DNA from: RYN-230 sp963717125
GTDB lineage: Bacteria > Actinomycetota > Actinomycetes > Streptosporangiales > Streptosporangiaceae
Direction: 5' to 3'
Length of the DNA stretch: 64,000 bases
NCBI GenBank assembly: GCA_963717125.1
Contig: CAVQVG010000007.1
Coordinates: forward strand, 310,001-374,000
Part shown: piece by piece, positions 24,798 through 33,459 of the stretch
Layout: each line of letters begins with the position of its first letter
Position numbering within the stretch: position 1 is the first letter of the stretch
The notes under the pieces: generated by a model
What the model saw: the letters and a program-made list of their open reading frames with translations, nothing else
Database searches by the model: none
Told to the model about the DNA's origin: nothing
Position numbers and translations under genes: made by a program

Positions 24798-24951
24798 GGC
24801 CTGCCTCCTCGATCAGAACGTTAACTATCAGCATCGTATCATTGTGATATCACATTTCAACCCCAAACCCTGACCCATCATGCCGAACGCTGGTGCCGGG
24901 CGTCTCGGGCCCCGCCAGCGCACCTGGTCCCGCCGGGTAAGGTCGGTCAGC

Positions 24952-25902
24952 GTGCGAATCCTTGTCCTGGGCGGGACCGCGTTCGTGGGCCGGGCCATCG
25001 TCGAGGACGCGCTGCGCGGCGGGGCCGAGGTGACCCTGTTCGGCCGCGGCCGGACCGGGACCGACCTGTTCCCCGGTGTGCCCCGGCTGACCGGCGACCG
25101 GGACACCGGCGACTACGCGGCGCTGCGCGACGGCCGGTGGGACGCGGTGGTGGACGTCAGCGGCTACGTGCCGCGGCACGTCGGGCAGGCCATGGACGCG
25201 CTGGGCGAGCGGGCCGGCCGGTACCTGTTCATCTCCAGCCACGCCGTATACCTGCACACCGACGCCGACCCCGACCCGACCGAGGACGCGCCGCGGCGGC
25301 CGCCCCGGCGGGACACCGAGATCCTGGACGGGGACAACTACGGCCGGCTCAAGGTCGCCTGCGAGGACGACGTGCTGGCCCGCTACGGCGACCGGGCCAC
25401 GATCGTGCGGCCCGGGAAGGTGGCCGGGCCGCACGACTGGCAGGACGGGCTCACCTACTGGGTGCGCCGGGCGGCGCGTGGCGGGCCGGTGGCGGTGCCC
25501 GCCGACCCGGCCCAGCCGGTCCAGGTCATCGACGTGCGTGACCTGGCCCGCCTGGTCGTGCAGCTGGTGGCCGACGATCGCCCGGGCGCGTTCCACGCGG
25601 TCGGGCCGGCCGAGCCGGTCACGCTGGGCGGGCTGATCGAGACCTGCGCGCGGGCGGCCGGCACCCAGGTCGACATCGTGCCGGTGCCACCGGAGACCGC
25701 GGCACACGTGTTCCCGCTGGTCCGCCCGCACTGGCCGTCGCAGCAGCGCAGCCCGGCCAGGGCCCGGGCCGCGGGGCTGCCGGCCACCCCGCTGCCGGTC
25801 ACCGCCGCCGACGTGCTGGCCTGGGACCGGCAGCGCGGCCTGCCGCCACTGTCCACGGGGTTCTCGCCCGAACAGGAGCAGGCGGTGCTCGCCGCCCGCT
25901 AA
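24952..25902 (+). CDS. NAD-dependent epimerase/dehydratase-family protein
   Basis: About 316 residues. The extended-SDR Rossmann motif ILVLGGTAFVGRAIVEDAL is at the N-terminus, with DAVVDVSGYVPRHVGQAM and YLFISSHAVYLH next. The catalytic YGRLK (Tyr-x-x-x-Lys) sits near residue 130. The C-terminal half resembles isoflavone-reductase/CSP41-like proteins. The GTG start at 24952 is chosen because the fold begins there; an in-frame extension upstream to 24880 is Arg-rich and unlikely. It converges with the FhuF-like gene, overlapping by four bases. Confidence 0.85.
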   Translation: MRILVLGGTAFVGRAIVEDALRGGAEVTLFGRGRTGTDLFPGVPRLTGDRDTGDYAALRDGRWDAVVDVSGYVPRHVGQAMDALGERAGRYLFISSHAVYLHTDADPDPTEDAPRRPPRRDTEILDGDNYGRLKVACEDDVLARYGDRATIVRPGKVAGPHDWQDGLTYWVRRAARGGPVAVPADPAQPVQVIDVRDLARLVVQLVADDRPGAFHAVGPAEPVTLGGLIETCARAAGTQVDIVPVPPETAAHVFPLVRPHWPSQQRSPARARAAGLPATPLPVTAADVLAWDRQRGLPPLSTGFSPEQEQAVLAAR

Positions 25903-26684
25903 CGGCCGGCCTGCCGGCGGGCCAGGATGCAGTCGCCGCACAGCCCGGCCCCGGGCACCCGGTACAGCAGGCAGCAGCTGCGCCGCCGGAACCGCCGGTC
26001 CGGCCCGAACTCCCCCGCGCCGCGCAGTGCTGGCCGGGCCAGCACGCCCGCGGCCAGCTCCGCGGCCAGGCCGGCCCGGGCCGGGACGGCCGCGGCCAGC
26101 GTGGCCGCCGCGCCGGCCAGCGCGGACCCGGCGTTCCCGCGGAGGACTTGACCGGAGAGCTGGAACGCGCGGCCGAACGCCCCGGCCAGCGGCCCGGTCA
26201 GATCGTGCATCCGCGCCGCCAGGAGCCCGGCCGCCTGACCGGCCGTCAGCTCACCGACGGCCGTGCCGTTGACCGGCCGGGCGGCCAGCGGCCATGGGCC
26301 ACCGGTGACCGGCTGCCAGTACAGGTCGGCCACCGTCAGCTGCGGCAGCACTCCAGCCAGCACCGCCGCGCCGAGCAGCGGCGACACCAGTTGCGCGGCC
26401 AGCCCGAGGAACATGACCGAGGCGGCGACCCGCGGCTCGACGTCCCCGGGAGCACACCCAGCGTTGCGGGCCAGCACGCTGCGCGCGTGCCCGACCCGTT
26501 CTGTCAGCACCGCCGGGTCCGCTATCAGGGCGCGCAGCGGCCGCCACCCCGGCTCGGCGAACCTTGGCTCACCGGACCAGGGCTGACCGGACCAGGGCTG
26601 ACCGGACCAGGGCTGAATAGTGAAGTACGGCCCCACCGTGGCGGCCGCGGCCAAGGCCCGCGAGCCGGCTGGCGCCGTGTCCAC
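25899..26684 (-). CDS. FhuF-like (2Fe-2S) ferric siderophore reductase
   Basis: A 261-residue Ala-rich helical protein ending in a cysteine cluster RRRSCCLLYRVPGAGLCGDC. This CC-x10-C-x2-C pattern binds the [2Fe-2S] cluster in FhuF-type siderophore-iron reductases. The middle carries VADLYWQPVTGGPWPLAARP, also typical. Near the N-terminus three WSGQP-type units come from a perfect 15-base tandem repeat. No siderophore gene is adjacent, so the iron-reductase role is from the family only. Confidence 0.8.
   Translation of the reverse strand: MDTAPAGSRALAAAATVGPYFTIQPWSGQPWSGQPWSGEPRFAEPGWRPLRALIADPAVLTERVGHARSVLARNAGCAPGDVEPRVAASVMFLGLAAQLVSPLLGAAVLAGVLPQLTVADLYWQPVTGGPWPLAARPVNGTAVGELTAGQAAGLLAARMHDLTGPLAGAFGRAFQLSGQVLRGNAGSALAGAAATLAAAVPARAGLAAELAAGVLARPALRGAGEFGPDRRFRRRSCCLLYRVPGAGLCGDCILARRQAGR
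26571..26615. repeat. Perfect 3 x 15 bp tandem repeat in coding sequence
   Basis: The unit ACCGGACCAGGGCTG occurs three times head to tail and adds QPWSG units to the FhuF-like protein. Its length keeps the frame whatever the copy number. Confidence 0.95.
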
Positions 26685-26689
26685 CAGGT

Positions 26690-28210
26690 TCAGCGGCCGG
26701 CCGGGTCAGCCGGGGGCCGGATCACGCGGAGCAGGACGCTGATCCCGAGCGCGCCGGCCGGCACCAGCGTGACCAGCGCGGGCAGCTGGTACCGCCAGGA
26801 GAACTCGAACAGGTCGGAGGCCAGCAGCACGGCCACGCCGGACAGGAAGAACAGCAGGCAGGCCAGGCCGAGCTGCCGGGTGCCCGGATCACCCCGGCGG
26901 CGCAGCAGGACCAGCGAACCAGCCAGCCCGGCCAGCACGCACAGGCCGAGCAGCGGCCCGGGTGTGTACCCGCCGTGCAGCTGATAGCCGCGCAGGAACG
27001 CGGCCACCGGCCGCCACACGGCCGGGTCGCCGCCGCCGAACCGGCTGACCGCGGTGTGCACGAACGCCATCGACTCGTGCGGCGGGTGGTACGGGAAGCT
27101 GAGCTGGAACTGCCACCGGGAGATCGGCGTGTCCCCCAGCGCGCCGTCCCGGGTCAGCGCGAACGGCTTGACCAGGTCGCGCGCGTACGCGCCGAGCAGT
27201 CGCTGCGGCTGCTGGCTGAGCACCCGGTGGTTGAAGTCGGAGATCAGGTTGTCCACCTGGTCCCGCGGCAGGTTCCGGTAGTACGGCCGGATCGGCGAGC
27301 CGGGCGCGTACTCGAGCCAGTCCGGCCCCTGGGCCTGCTGCGCCGGCGTCGGGCACATGCCCCGCTCGGCGGACGGCAGCCGCAGCGTGGCGCAGTCCGC
27401 GGCCGCCGCGGCCCGGCCGTAGAACGACGTGACGCCGGTGTGCGACAGGTAGAACGCCCCGCTGATCAGGTAGGAGACGGCGCAGTAGGCCAGGATGGGC
27501 GCCACGAACGCCGCGCTCAGCGCGGCCGGCTTGCCCACCGCCTGCCGCCAGCCGCCGTGCCGCCAAGCACTCGGCCACCAGCTGCCCCCGGCCACGAGCA
27601 GGTAGAGCACGGCCGGCACCAGCAGCGCCTCGGCCACCTGGGCCACGGTGGCCGCGCTCCCCAGCACCAGCCCGGCCGCCAGCACGCGCCGCCAGCCCGG
27701 CCGGCCGCGCGGCCAGAGCAGGATGGCCAGGCCGGCCACGATCAGCGCCTCGAACCAGACGTCCGGCATGACCATCTGCTCGATCTGCAACTGGTAGGCG
27801 TCCAGCAGCACCGGCGCGATGGCCAGCGCGGCCAGCCACCTGGGCACGCCGCGGCGCAGCAGCAACAGGTAGAGGAGCACCGCCATGGCCAGCCCGAGCA
27901 GATGCTGGACGGCCGCCACCGCGTCGAAGTTCGCTACGAACAGGATGGCCCGCAGCGGTCCCTTGTAGCCGACCGGATCCATCCCGCTCGCGTCGTACAG
28001 GTACCGGGCCGAGTCGATGTAGAACAGCGCGGGCCGGTACGCGAGCTGAACCAGTACCCGCAGCACCAGGCCGGCCGCCAGCAGGGCGGTGGCCAGCCAG
28101 TGCCGCCGCGCCCCGGCCGCGGCCGCCTGCCACCATGCCGTCCGGCCGGCCCGGGCCAGCCCGGCCGCGCCGGGACCGCTGTTCGTGACCGGGGTGGTGA
28201 CCTGCCTCAT
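26690..28210 (-). CDS. Multi-pass membrane protein, probable GT-C glycosyltransferase
   Basis: About 506 residues from the ATG at 28210. The first helix (WLATALLAAGLVLRVLVQLA) is followed by a loop ALFYIDSARYLYDASG, whose Asp fits the acidic loop-1 motif of GT-C enzymes. About ten more helices and a large outer domain (SERGMCPTPAQQ...GSPIRPYYRN) follow. Its ATG overlaps the stop of the MptB-like gene (ATGA at 28207-28210), so the pair is co-translated. It probably transfers polyprenyl-linked sugars to a cell-envelope glycan or protein; the acceptor is unknown. Confidence 0.75.
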   Translation of the reverse strand: MRQVTTPVTNSGPGAAGLARAGRTAWWQAAAAGARRHWLATALLAAGLVLRVLVQLAYRPALFYIDSARYLYDASGMDPVGYKGPLRAILFVANFDAVAAVQHLLGLAMAVLLYLLLLRRGVPRWLAALAIAPVLLDAYQLQIEQMVMPDVWFEALIVAGLAILLWPRGRPGWRRVLAAGLVLGSAATVAQVAEALLVPAVLYLLVAGGSWWPSAWRHGGWRQAVGKPAALSAAFVAPILAYCAVSYLISGAFYLSHTGVTSFYGRAAAAADCATLRLPSAERGMCPTPAQQAQGPDWLEYAPGSPIRPYYRNLPRDQVDNLISDFNHRVLSQQPQRLLGAYARDLVKPFALTRDGALGDTPISRWQFQLSFPYHPPHESMAFVHTAVSRFGGGDPAVWRPVAAFLRGYQLHGGYTPGPLLGLCVLAGLAGSLVLLRRRGDPGTRQLGLACLLFFLSGVAVLLASDLFEFSWRYQLPALVTLVPAGALGISVLLRVIRPPADPAGR

Positions 28211-29655
28211 CGCCCGGGTGCGGCCTGCCCGCCGCTGGACAGGCAGAGCGCGAGGAAGACCGTGACGATGGTCAGCCAGCGGGTCATCCGGTTCCGCGGC
28301 ACCTGGGTCAGCGCGGCCCAGGCCACCGCGGTGTACCAGGCGAACACCCACGGGGCGACCAGGATCCAGGCATAGGTCAGCGCGAACGGGGCCACCACCT
28401 CACGCGGCTGGTCCGCGGAAATCCGCTGGTAGACGAGCCAGGCCACGACGAGCAGCGCGATCGGCCACAGGCAGCTGATGGTGGTGGCCATGGCGCTCTG
28501 GCTGATCCCCACCGCCTCGCCGGTCAGCTCGACGACCCGCCACGGCGACGGCAGCGTGGCCAGTTGCAGCCCGCCGAACAGCGGCTTCAGCGCGCTGAAC
28601 CCGTAGAAGCTGTACTGCAGGGCGAGCGTGCCCAGGGCGATCACCGCGATCCGCGCGGTGCGCAGCCACTCGCGGCGCAGGATCAGCGGCCAGGCCAGCC
28701 CCAGCGCGATCAGCACCGCATAGATCTTCACCCCGCAGGCCAGCCCGATCAGCACGCCGACCAGCACGTCGCCCCACACCCGGGGCACCCGGCGGGCCAC
28801 CTGGATGGCGCAGATGGCCATGGCGGCCACGAACGTGTCGAGGTGGCCGCCGCTGACCAGTTCGAGGATCAGCACCGGGTTCGCGGTCCAGAACAGGGTG
28901 GCCCGCACCGGGTCGTCGGAGGTCTTGAGCAGGAGCAGGCCCACCCCGATGAAGACGATCCCGTTCAGGATCATCAGCACCCAGACCGTGGTGGCCACGT
29001 CGGCCCGGCCGATCGAGGCGGCGACCCACTGGATCAGCGTGGCGAACGGGCCGTACACCGACGACTGCGACCGCCACATGGTGCCGACGGCGAGCGTGTA
29101 CGGCGAGTGCGCGCCGAGCCAGGCCATCGGGTTGGTGACGTACGGGTTCCCGCCCAGCGCCGTGATCCGCCCGTAGGCCGCGTAGCTGGCCTGGTCGGAC
29201 GAGCCGACCGGGGTGAGGCAGGTCAAGACGGCCACGATGACGCCGCTGACCAGCACCAGGATCCGCGGGTTGGGCCGCCACCCCTGGCTGTGCGCCCACA
29301 GCATGCCGGCCAGCCCCAGGCAGGCCAGGATGTCCGCGGTGTACAGCATCACGCTGGCCAGGATGTGCTGATGCACCAGCGACGGCAGCAGCGACAGGGG
29401 CAGCCGGACACCCACCGTTTCGGCGTTCGGTGAAGTCGCCCCCAGCAGCATGCCGAGCAGCAGGCCGGCTCCGGACAGCGTGACGGCCACGGTGGGGTTG
29501 GACAGCCTGCTCCAGGCCAGCTTGCGGATCAGCCTGCTCATGAACCGCTCGACCGGGCCGGGCGGGTGCCCCTCGATAGGAAGAGGTGTCCGGGTCCGGC
29601 CAGCCTGCCGGACCGCTCCCGGCTGGTCAGCCGAGTCCACGGACACCTGTGTCAC
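28207..29655 (-). CDS. GT-C mannosyltransferase, MptA/MptB-like
   Basis: A 482-residue protein with about twelve membrane helices. After the first pair comes the conserved outer loop TPVGSSDQASYAAYGRITAL with GGNPYV and TMWRSQSSVYGP, the acidic GT-C motif of polyprenol-phosphomannose-dependent alpha-1,6-mannosyltransferases. A second signature is TANPVLILELVSGGHLDTFV. These enzymes lengthen mannan chains of lipoglycans outside the membrane. The gene leads the two-gene GT-C operon. Confidence 0.82.
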   Translation of the reverse strand: MTQVSVDSADQPGAVRQAGRTRTPLPIEGHPPGPVERFMSRLIRKLAWSRLSNPTVAVTLSGAGLLLGMLLGATSPNAETVGVRLPLSLLPSLVHQHILASVMLYTADILACLGLAGMLWAHSQGWRPNPRILVLVSGVIVAVLTCLTPVGSSDQASYAAYGRITALGGNPYVTNPMAWLGAHSPYTLAVGTMWRSQSSVYGPFATLIQWVAASIGRADVATTVWVLMILNGIVFIGVGLLLLKTSDDPVRATLFWTANPVLILELVSGGHLDTFVAAMAICAIQVARRVPRVWGDVLVGVLIGLACGVKIYAVLIALGLAWPLILRREWLRTARIAVIALGTLALQYSFYGFSALKPLFGGLQLATLPSPWRVVELTGEAVGISQSAMATTISCLWPIALLVVAWLVYQRISADQPREVVAPFALTYAWILVAPWVFAWYTAVAWAALTQVPRNRMTRWLTIVTVFLALCLSSGGQAAPGR

Positions 29656-29976
29656 CTGGGCGATACCTCCATGGGCGGGGCCTCGGCCTGGTCCAAGCGT
29701 AAGGCGGCCGCTGAGCTACCCACGCCAGATTTACTGAATCGTGCCGACGCGTTCAAACCCCAATAACCGGCGTGCCCGGGCGGCGCCGGGACGCCGGTCA
29801 GCACAAATGATCATATGCCAGCCGACCACCGTCCGCCGTCAGGAAAGCGATTACGTCCGCCACGAACTGCGTGCGGTGCGCCCGGAACGGGAACAGGTGT
29901 GGCCGGCCAGCTGTCGAAATCCCGGGCCGCCGATCGTGTAGCTGGTGAGACACCAGCCAGCAAGGAGGCAACGACG
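29656..29976. other. Divergent intergenic region
   Basis: It separates the GT-C operon from the YCII gene. CCGGCGT at 29767-29773 faces ACGCCGG at 29791-29797. No gene is supported. AAGGAGG lies 8 bases before the ATG at 29977. Confidence 0.4.
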
Positions 29977-30324
29977 ATGCCGCAGTACCTGCTCAGCGTT
30001 TACCAGCCCGACGGGGACCCGCCCCCGCCCGAGGTGCTGGACCCGATCATGGCGAAGATCCAGGCCTGGGACGCCGAACTCCGCGCGGCCGGCGCCTGGG
30101 TGTTCACCGGCGGGCTGCACCCAGTCAGCACGGCCACGGTGGTCCGGGCCCGCGACGGCGGCCCGGTCATCACCGACGGCCCGTTCGCCGAGGGCAAGGA
30201 GCATCTGGGCGGGTTCACCGTCATCTCCGCCCCGGACCTGGACGCCGCGCTGGGCTGGGCAGGCAGGCTGGCCGCGGCCAGCACGCTGCCCATCGAGGTC
30301 CGTCCCTTGGTGGACTCGCGCTGA
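29977..30324 (+). CDS. YCII/DGPF-domain protein
   Basis: A 115-residue ferredoxin-like protein beginning MPQYLLSVYQPDG and carrying the hallmark VITDGPFAEGKEHLGGF (DGPF motif), then a helix LDAALGWAGRLAAA and EVRPLVD. The gene is followed after 7 bases by an ECF42-type sigma factor. This pairing is conserved widely in actinobacteria. The biochemical role of DGPF proteins remains unknown. Confidence 0.9.
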   Translation: MPQYLLSVYQPDGDPPPPEVLDPIMAKIQAWDAELRAAGAWVFTGGLHPVSTATVVRARDGGPVITDGPFAEGKEHLGGFTVISAPDLDAALGWAGRLAAASTLPIEVRPLVDSR

Positions 30325-30331
30325 TCAGCCC

Positions 30332-31564
30332 GTGACCAGCCAGCCGGACATCGAGCGCATCTTCCGGGCCGAGTACGGCCGCGCCGTCTCCGTCCTGGTC
30401 CGCGCGTTCGGCGACATCGACCTGGCCGAAGACGCGGTCCAGGACGCGTTCACCGAGGCGGTGCGGCGCTGGCCGGCCGCGGGCATCCCGCCCAGCCCGG
30501 CCGGCTGGATCATCACCACCGCGCGGAACCGGGCCATCGACCGGGTGCGCCGGGAGGCGTCCCGGGACGGCCGCCAGGCGGAGGCGGTGCGACTGCACCA
30601 GCCGGGCCCGGCTGACCAGGCAACAGCAGAGGAGGAACCGGTGCCCGACGATCGGCTGCGGCTGATCTTCACCTGCTGCCACCCCGCGCTGGGCACCGCC
30701 GCGCAGGTCGCGCTGACGCTGCGGCTGCTCGGCGGGCTGAGCACGGCGGAGATCGCGCACGCGTTCCTGGTGCCGGAGCCGACCATGGCCCAGCGGCTCG
30801 TCCGGGCCAAGGGCAAGATCCGCGACGCCCGGATCCCGTACCGGGTGCCCCGCGAGGCCGAGCTGCCGGGCCGGCTCGGCGCCGTGCTGGCCGTGGTGTA
30901 CCTGATCTTCAACGAGGGGTACGCGGCCAGCTCCGGCGACCAGCTGATCCGGGCCGGGCTGTGCGCCGAGGCCATCCGGCTCGGCCGGCTGCTGGCCACG
31001 CTGATGCCGGACGAGCCCGAGGTGACCGGGTTGCTCGCGCTCATGCTGCTGGCGCAGTCCCGCCGCGCGGCCCGCACCACGCCGGGCGGCGACCTGGTGC
31101 TGCTGGCCGACCAGGACCGCGGCCGGTGGGACCGGCAGCTGATCGCGGAGGGCCAGGCCCTGGTCCGGTGGTGCCTGCGCCGCGGCCAGCCCGGCCCGTA
31201 CCAGATCCAGGCGGCCATCAACGCGGTGCACAGCGACGCACCGGACGCCGCGGCCACCGACTGGGCCCAGGTCGTCGCGCTCTACGACCAGCTGCTGATC
31301 GTGGCCCCGAGCCCGGTGGCGGCGCTGCACCGCGCGGTGGCGGTGGCCGAGGTGGACGGCCCGGCCGCGGCGCTCAGCCTGGTCGACGGGCTCGACCTGA
31401 CCGGCTACTACCTGTTCCACGCCATCCGCGGCCACCTGCTCCGGCAGCTCGGCCGCACCGGGGCGGCGGTCGCCGCCTACCAGGCCGCGCTGGACCGGGC
31501 CGGCAACGCGGCCGAACGCGATTTCCTGCGCGGCCGCCTGCGCGAGCTCAGCCCGCCGGGCTGA
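30332..31564 (+). CDS. ECF42-type sigma factor with C-terminal TPR-like domain
   Basis: About 410 residues from GTG 30332. Region 2 is at residues 5-75 (IFRAEYGRAVSVLVRAFGDI and DAVQDAFTEAVRRWP). Region 4 is at about 110-165 (LGGLSTAEIAHAFLVPEPTM). A 230-residue C-terminal helical extension follows, containing YLIFNEGYAASSGDQL and VVALYDQLLIVAPSPVAALH, the signature of the SigJ/ECF42 lineage. The extension is thought to replace an anti-sigma factor. It forms an operon with the DGPF gene. Confidence 0.9.
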   Translation: MTSQPDIERIFRAEYGRAVSVLVRAFGDIDLAEDAVQDAFTEAVRRWPAAGIPPSPAGWIITTARNRAIDRVRREASRDGRQAEAVRLHQPGPADQATAEEEPVPDDRLRLIFTCCHPALGTAAQVALTLRLLGGLSTAEIAHAFLVPEPTMAQRLVRAKGKIRDARIPYRVPREAELPGRLGAVLAVVYLIFNEGYAASSGDQLIRAGLCAEAIRLGRLLATLMPDEPEVTGLLALMLLAQSRRAARTTPGGDLVLLADQDRGRWDRQLIAEGQALVRWCLRRGQPGPYQIQAAINAVHSDAPDAAATDWAQVVALYDQLLIVAPSPVAALHRAVAVAEVDGPAAALSLVDGLDLTGYYLFHAIRGHLLRQLGRTGAAVAAYQAALDRAGNAAERDFLRGRLRELSPPG

Positions 31565-31618
31565 CCTGGCCGGGCTGACCTGGCGCCGCCGGCCTGGCCC
31601 CGGCCTGGCGCCGCCGGC

Positions 31619-33274
31619 CTAGCGCCGCCGCCGGGCCTTCTTCCGGTCCACCGACACCGGCTGCGCCAGCTGCGGGCAGGCCGAGCCGGGCAGGCCGTTC
31701 AGCACCGCGGTGCAGCCCCGGCAGGCCGGGTGGGTGGCGAAGTAGGCCGGGATGCTCGGCGAGTCGGTGGGCGGGTTGGTGGCCAGCAGCAGCGGCGGCC
31801 GCGGCGCCTGGTTGAAGTTGAAGTCCTGCACCAGGTTGCCGAGGATCGGCTCGTCCTCGCGGACGTCCGGCCGGCGGTCCGGGCGGCCGTCGGTCTTCGG
31901 GTTGAGCCGGGCCCCGCCCAGGAAGTCGTCCTCGATGAACTTGAGGTAGGCGTCGCTGCTCAGCGTCTGGTGGTCGATGTAGCCCTTCCGCGCGTACGGC
32001 GAGATGACCATGGCCGGCACGCGCAGGCCGTAACCCTGCTGGTCCACCGCCGGGGGCACCACGTGGTCGTAGAAACCGCCCCAGTCATCCCAGGACAGGA
32101 AGATCGCGGTGGACTTCCAGTCCGGGCTCTTCATCGCCGCGTTGATCACCGCGGTGACGTAGGCCTGGCCCCAGTGCACGCTGGCCGGCGGGTGGTCGCT
32201 GTCCGCGCCGGACGGGACGATCCAGCTGACCGCCGGGAGCGTCCCGGTCTTGGCCTCGTGGAAGTAGGACCCGAGCGTGCGGATGTTGTGCAGCTGATTA
32301 TCGGATTTCACGTCGCCGAACAGCGGCAGCGGGTCCCAGATCCCCGGCGTCTCGATGTTCTGCTTGGCCTGATCGCAGGTCTCGGCGGAGTCGTTGTCGC
32401 AGTCCGGCTGGATACCCGCCTGCACGAAGTAGGCCCAGCTCACGTGGTGCACATAGAGCAGCCAGGTGATGTCCGTCCAGGCGAAGTCGATGTTGGTCTT
32501 GCCGGTGCGCAGTTCCTTATCGACCGCCTTCTGGAACTTGTTCACCCCGTACGGGCCCACGATGTCGGTCGCGCAGCTCATCGGCGAGCGGTTTTTGCAC
32601 TTGGCCGACCAGGCCGAGACCATGTACAGGTGGTCCGGCAGGGACCACGACTTCACCGGCTCGAACATGTGGTCGTCGAGCACGAACTTCCGCGCGTAGC
32701 TCCAGTAGTTGGGGATCTCCGCGGCGGTGTGGTAGCCCATCACGTCCGGGGTCTTGGTCCCGGCGCAGGCCGGGTCGGTGACGACATGGCAGGACGCGCG
32801 GGCCCGGTCGCGCTCCCGGATGAACCCGTTCATCCGGCCGCCGTTCACGTCGGCCACCGCGTTGACCTCGCCGTGCGGCCCGCCGCCGTTGATGTCGGTT
32901 ACGTCATGGTATGGGCGGGTACAGCCGCCCGACGGGTTGGGCACGCAGACCGTGGGCGCCCCGTTGCGCATCGGAATCCCGTCCGCGCCCGGGTAGGTGC
33001 CGAAATAGCTGTCGAACGACCGGTTCTCCTGCATGACCATGATCACGTGCTTGATCTTGTGGATCCCGGCCGGGACCACGTAGCGGCCGCCCGGACCGCC
33101 CACCACGACCTCGCCGTGCAGCGCCGTAGTCCGGGGCCGCCCGGGGGTCGCCCTGACGCCGGATGAGGTGCACGCCGCCAGTCCGGCCACGAATAGCGCC
33201 AGGCCGGCCAGAACGCACGCCAAGCGGAGGCTGCTGCGCCTCGTTCCCATCCGCGAGCCCTTCCCGAATGCCAC
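31619..33274 (-). CDS. Secreted phospholipase C / acid phosphatase-family phosphoesterase
   Basis: A 551-residue exported enzyme. The signal peptide ends at LFVAGLAACTSSG, a likely lipobox, so it is probably lipid-anchored. The catalytic domain starts IKHVIMVMQENRSFDSYFGT, with the Asn-Arg-Ser-Phe-Asp motif of PLC/AcpA enzymes. It continues with MFEPVKSWSLPDHLYMVSAW, WDDWGGFYDHVVPP and RVPAMVISPYARKGYIDHQT, holding the metal-binding Asp/His residues. It probably cleaves phosphate esters outside the cell. A short GC repeat (CTGGCGCCGCCGGC) is repeated just downstream of the stop. Confidence 0.88.
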   Translation of the reverse strand: MAFGKGSRMGTRRSSLRLACVLAGLALFVAGLAACTSSGVRATPGRPRTTALHGEVVVGGPGGRYVVPAGIHKIKHVIMVMQENRSFDSYFGTYPGADGIPMRNGAPTVCVPNPSGGCTRPYHDVTDINGGGPHGEVNAVADVNGGRMNGFIRERDRARASCHVVTDPACAGTKTPDVMGYHTAAEIPNYWSYARKFVLDDHMFEPVKSWSLPDHLYMVSAWSAKCKNRSPMSCATDIVGPYGVNKFQKAVDKELRTGKTNIDFAWTDITWLLYVHHVSWAYFVQAGIQPDCDNDSAETCDQAKQNIETPGIWDPLPLFGDVKSDNQLHNIRTLGSYFHEAKTGTLPAVSWIVPSGADSDHPPASVHWGQAYVTAVINAAMKSPDWKSTAIFLSWDDWGGFYDHVVPPAVDQQGYGLRVPAMVISPYARKGYIDHQTLSSDAYLKFIEDDFLGGARLNPKTDGRPDRRPDVREDEPILGNLVQDFNFNQAPRPPLLLATNPPTDSPSIPAYFATHPACRGCTAVLNGLPGSACPQLAQPVSVDRKKARRRR

Positions 33275-33407
33275 ATCGGGGGCATCCGGTTAACCGGAGC
33301 CCCATTGGCCACAGACTTTCCCCCGCCGGAAAAATACCCGAATCAGGCAGCACTCAGTACAGATACTGACGGCTTTGGCTTAACCCGCGGCTTTGACCTA
33401 ACCCGCC

Positions 33408-33439
33408 GCCCCGCCGCGCGGGCTCAGGCGCGGCGGGGC
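33408..33439 (-). terminator. Terminator after the GH12 gene
   Basis: GCCCCGCCGCGC and GCGCGGCGGGGC pair perfectly over 12 bases with an 8-base loop, 20 bases past the stop at 33460. An 18-base tandem repeat (GGCTTTGRCYTAACCCGC) lies beside it. Confidence 0.7.
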
Positions 33440-33459
33440 GGGGCGGGCCGCCCGCGGGG

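Noticed and set aside
26975..28375. A long plus-strand frame of 466 codons
   Set aside because: Composition is low-complexity (Arg, Gln, Pro, Gly) and it is antisense to the GT-C gene.
31564..31620. Rho-independent terminator after the ECF42 gene
   Set aside because: The GC repeats (CTGGCGCCGCCGGC) are self-complementary but form no single clear stem; left as a repeat note.
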